Shown here in pieces: positions 62,860 through 64,000 of a DNA stretch of 64,000 nt. The notes under the pieces are model-generated. The model worked only from the letters and a program-made list of their open reading frames with translations, did not search any database and had not been told where the DNA came from. Position 1 is the stretch's first letter. Every line of letters begins with the position of its first letter. Source of the stretch: Novosphingobium sp. (lineage in GTDB: Bacteria; Pseudomonadota; Alphaproteobacteria; Sphingomonadales; Sphingomonadaceae); contig NZ_JADZAT010000024.1 of the NCBI RefSeq assembly GCF_020852455.1, positions 62,001 through 126,000 on the forward strand, in the 5' to 3' direction. A program made the translations under genes and the position numbers.

Positions 62860-64000
62860 CTATCGCGCCGTTTTGACCCTTTCGACCAGGCTTTCTTCGG
62901 CCCGGGTGAAGGCGCTTCTCCCAGTTGGCGCATCGGCCGCCACCGCAGTGGTGAAATAGGCCAGCCCCTTGCCGGTCACCGGATCCCACCACAGCCCGGC
63001 CTTGAGGCCATAGGCATCGCCCGCGTGGCCGATCCGGGCAAAGCCATCGCCGAACAGGTCGTCGCGGCAATGCTCGCCCAGGCTGCCGATCCGCTGCACG
63101 GCCAGGCCATAGGCGCAGAAGAACCCGCTGGCCGCGCCGTCCTCGCCCACGCCGTTGCGGCCATCGAAGCGCCAGCGCGCATGGGTCAGTTCGGCATAGG
63201 CACGGGTCGAGATGAACCCCCGCCCCTCGCGCGCCAGCAGCTGCCCGATCCGGGCCAGGTCGCGCATCGAGATCCTGAGGCCGCCCTGCGGACTGAACAG
63301 CGCGCCGTTGTCACCCGGGCGATAGGAACCAAGCTCGCAGCCTTGGCCGGGCTGGGTCAGCACCATGCAGGCGGGCGGGCTGCCATGCAGGTCATCGCGC
63401 GCCACTTCGCCGCTGGCCCGGTAAAGCACCACCGCGCGGCGATAGGCCCCGGCCGAACAGCCTGCACCCCAGTTGAAACAGGCGTCCAGCTTCAGCGGTT
63501 TCAGCACCAGGCGGCTCATCGCCACATCGAAGCGTTCGCCGGTGACCCGCTCGATTACGCTGGCCACCACCGGGAAGTTGAGATTGGTGTAATGGAACCA
63601 GCCCGAACCGGGGGCATGCGCCGCGTCCCACACGCGCGGATCGGCCAGCCGCTGCTGCAGGCTTGTACCCAGCGGGATCAGGTAGAGGTCATCGCCGTCG
63701 ATCAGGCTCGACTGGTGCGACATCAGCAGCCGCAGCGTGATCACCCGGTCCGGGAAGGCCGGATTGCGCAGGGGCCAGCCCAGATAGTCCGAAACGTCGC
63801 GATCGAGACTGAGCTTGCCCTGATCCAGCAGCCGCATCACCCCCATGGCGGTGACCAGCTTGCTGATCGAGGCGATCCGCACCGGATCGTCGGCGGTTAC
63901 AAGGCGGTGCGTGGCCCGGTCCGCCTCACCCTCGGCCAGCATCGGGCGGATCTGGTGCCGGTCAAAGGCAACCGCGACCGTAGCCGGCGGCGCGGCCTGC
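62860..64000 (-). CDS. Serine hydrolase, beta-lactamase family (partial at window end)
   Basis: This gene runs off the window; its start lies beyond 64000. The visible part shows SISK (catalytic Ser and Lys), FHYTNLNF (YxN motif) and GHAGDAYG (third motif), the class C beta-lactamase/penicillin-binding fold (PF00144). Such proteins are esterases, peptidases or beta-lactamases; substrate is unknown. An internal ATG at 63942 is probably not the start, because the frame continues outside. Confidence 0.85.
   Translation of the reverse strand, partial: QAAPPATVAVAFDRHQIRPMLAEGEADRATHRLVTADDPVRIASISKLVTAMGVMRLLDQGKLSLDRDVSDYLGWPLRNPAFPDRVITLRLLMSHQSSLIDGDDLYLIPLGTSLQQRLADPRVWDAAHAPGSGWFHYTNLNFPVVASVIERVTGERFDVAMSRLVLKPLKLDACFNWGAGCSAGAYRRAVVLYRASGEVARDDLHGSPPACMVLTQPGQGCELGSYRPGDNGALFSPQGGLRISMRDLARIGQLLAREGRGFISTRAYAELTHARWRFDGRNGVGEDGAASGFFCAYGLAVQRIGSLGEHCRDDLFGDGFARIGHAGDAYGLKAGLWWDPVTGKGLAYFTTAVAADAPTGRSAFTRAEESLVERVKTAR

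Noticed and set aside
1..64000. CRISPR arrays, insertion sequences, prophage or integrase genes
   Set aside because: No regularly spaced direct repeats, transposase, recombinase or phage structural genes were seen.
1..64000. tRNA or rRNA genes
   Set aside because: No cloverleaf-like or rRNA-like sequence was recognised in the intergenic regions read; a covariance search would be needed to exclude them firmly.

Overview
The window looks like chromosomal DNA of a high-GC alphaproteobacterium, most likely order Sphingomonadales (the Novosphingobium, Sphingomonas and Erythrobacter group). This is inferred from the gene content. There is a dnaA, rpsT, mutM, ubiE, ubiB neighbourhood, an Entner-Doudoroff operon (zwf-edd-glk-eda), and a TonB-dependent receptor with a sphingomonad-style TonB-box region. 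There is also EI-Ntr (ptsP), an RcdA-like DUF1465 protein, and several aromatic or acyl-CoA catabolism genes. I saw no rRNA, tRNA, CRISPR array, transposase or prophage module.

Layout. 0-6.3 kb: a DAACS symporter, dapB-nth, a sirtuin, a MoeB/ThiF-type enzyme, a CPBP protease and an AraC regulator. 6.3-7.9 kb: an AT-rich island holding one orphan membrane protein. 7.9-10.5 kb: an acyl-CoA ligase and an SDR. 10.6-17.7 kb: dnaA, rpsT, mutM, DUF1993, ubiE-ubiB, a small unknown protein and a low-molecular-weight phosphatase. 17.7-23.3 kb: a TonB-dependent receptor behind a TPR-sulfotransferase, plus an APC permease. 23.3-28.3 kb: a carotenoid-desaturase-like FAD enzyme, a Rieske oxygenase with a divergent TetR regulator, and an M20 peptidase. 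28.4-36.2 kb: the Entner-Doudoroff operon followed by a divergent PEP-carboxylase-like gene.

36.3-45.0 kb: an L,D-transpeptidase, an SDR divergent from an ADH/DsbA-like pair, then a leftward run ptsP, rodZ-like, cpoB, tilS. 45.0-46.4 kb: two divergent DUF465 genes and an rcdA-like gene preceded by a dense array of hairpins. 46.4-52.2 kb: a GH-A lipoprotein, an MBL hydrolase with a DUF4230 protein, a membrane protein, nadA, and a small accessory cluster with an overlapping DUF4160/DUF2442-HTH pair. 52.2-58.0 kb: a DUF885 peptidase, a DMT exporter, an ene-reductase, a CitE-like lyase and an AraC-GyrI regulator. 58.0-64.0 kb: an SPFH/ribbon-helix-helix/small membrane protein operon, a DUF465-terC operon with a switch-like leader, recQ, and a serine hydrolase cut by the window edge.

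Most genes are housekeeping or ordinary catabolism. The parts that known features explain least are: the hairpin array before the rcdA-like gene (45685-45915); the SPFH operon with tandem TGATAT half-sites; the DUF465-terC leader with two mutually exclusive pairings; the orphan AT-rich membrane protein with lysozyme-like motifs; the PEP-carboxylase homologue that has lost signature residues; and the DUF4160/DUF2442-HTH pair.
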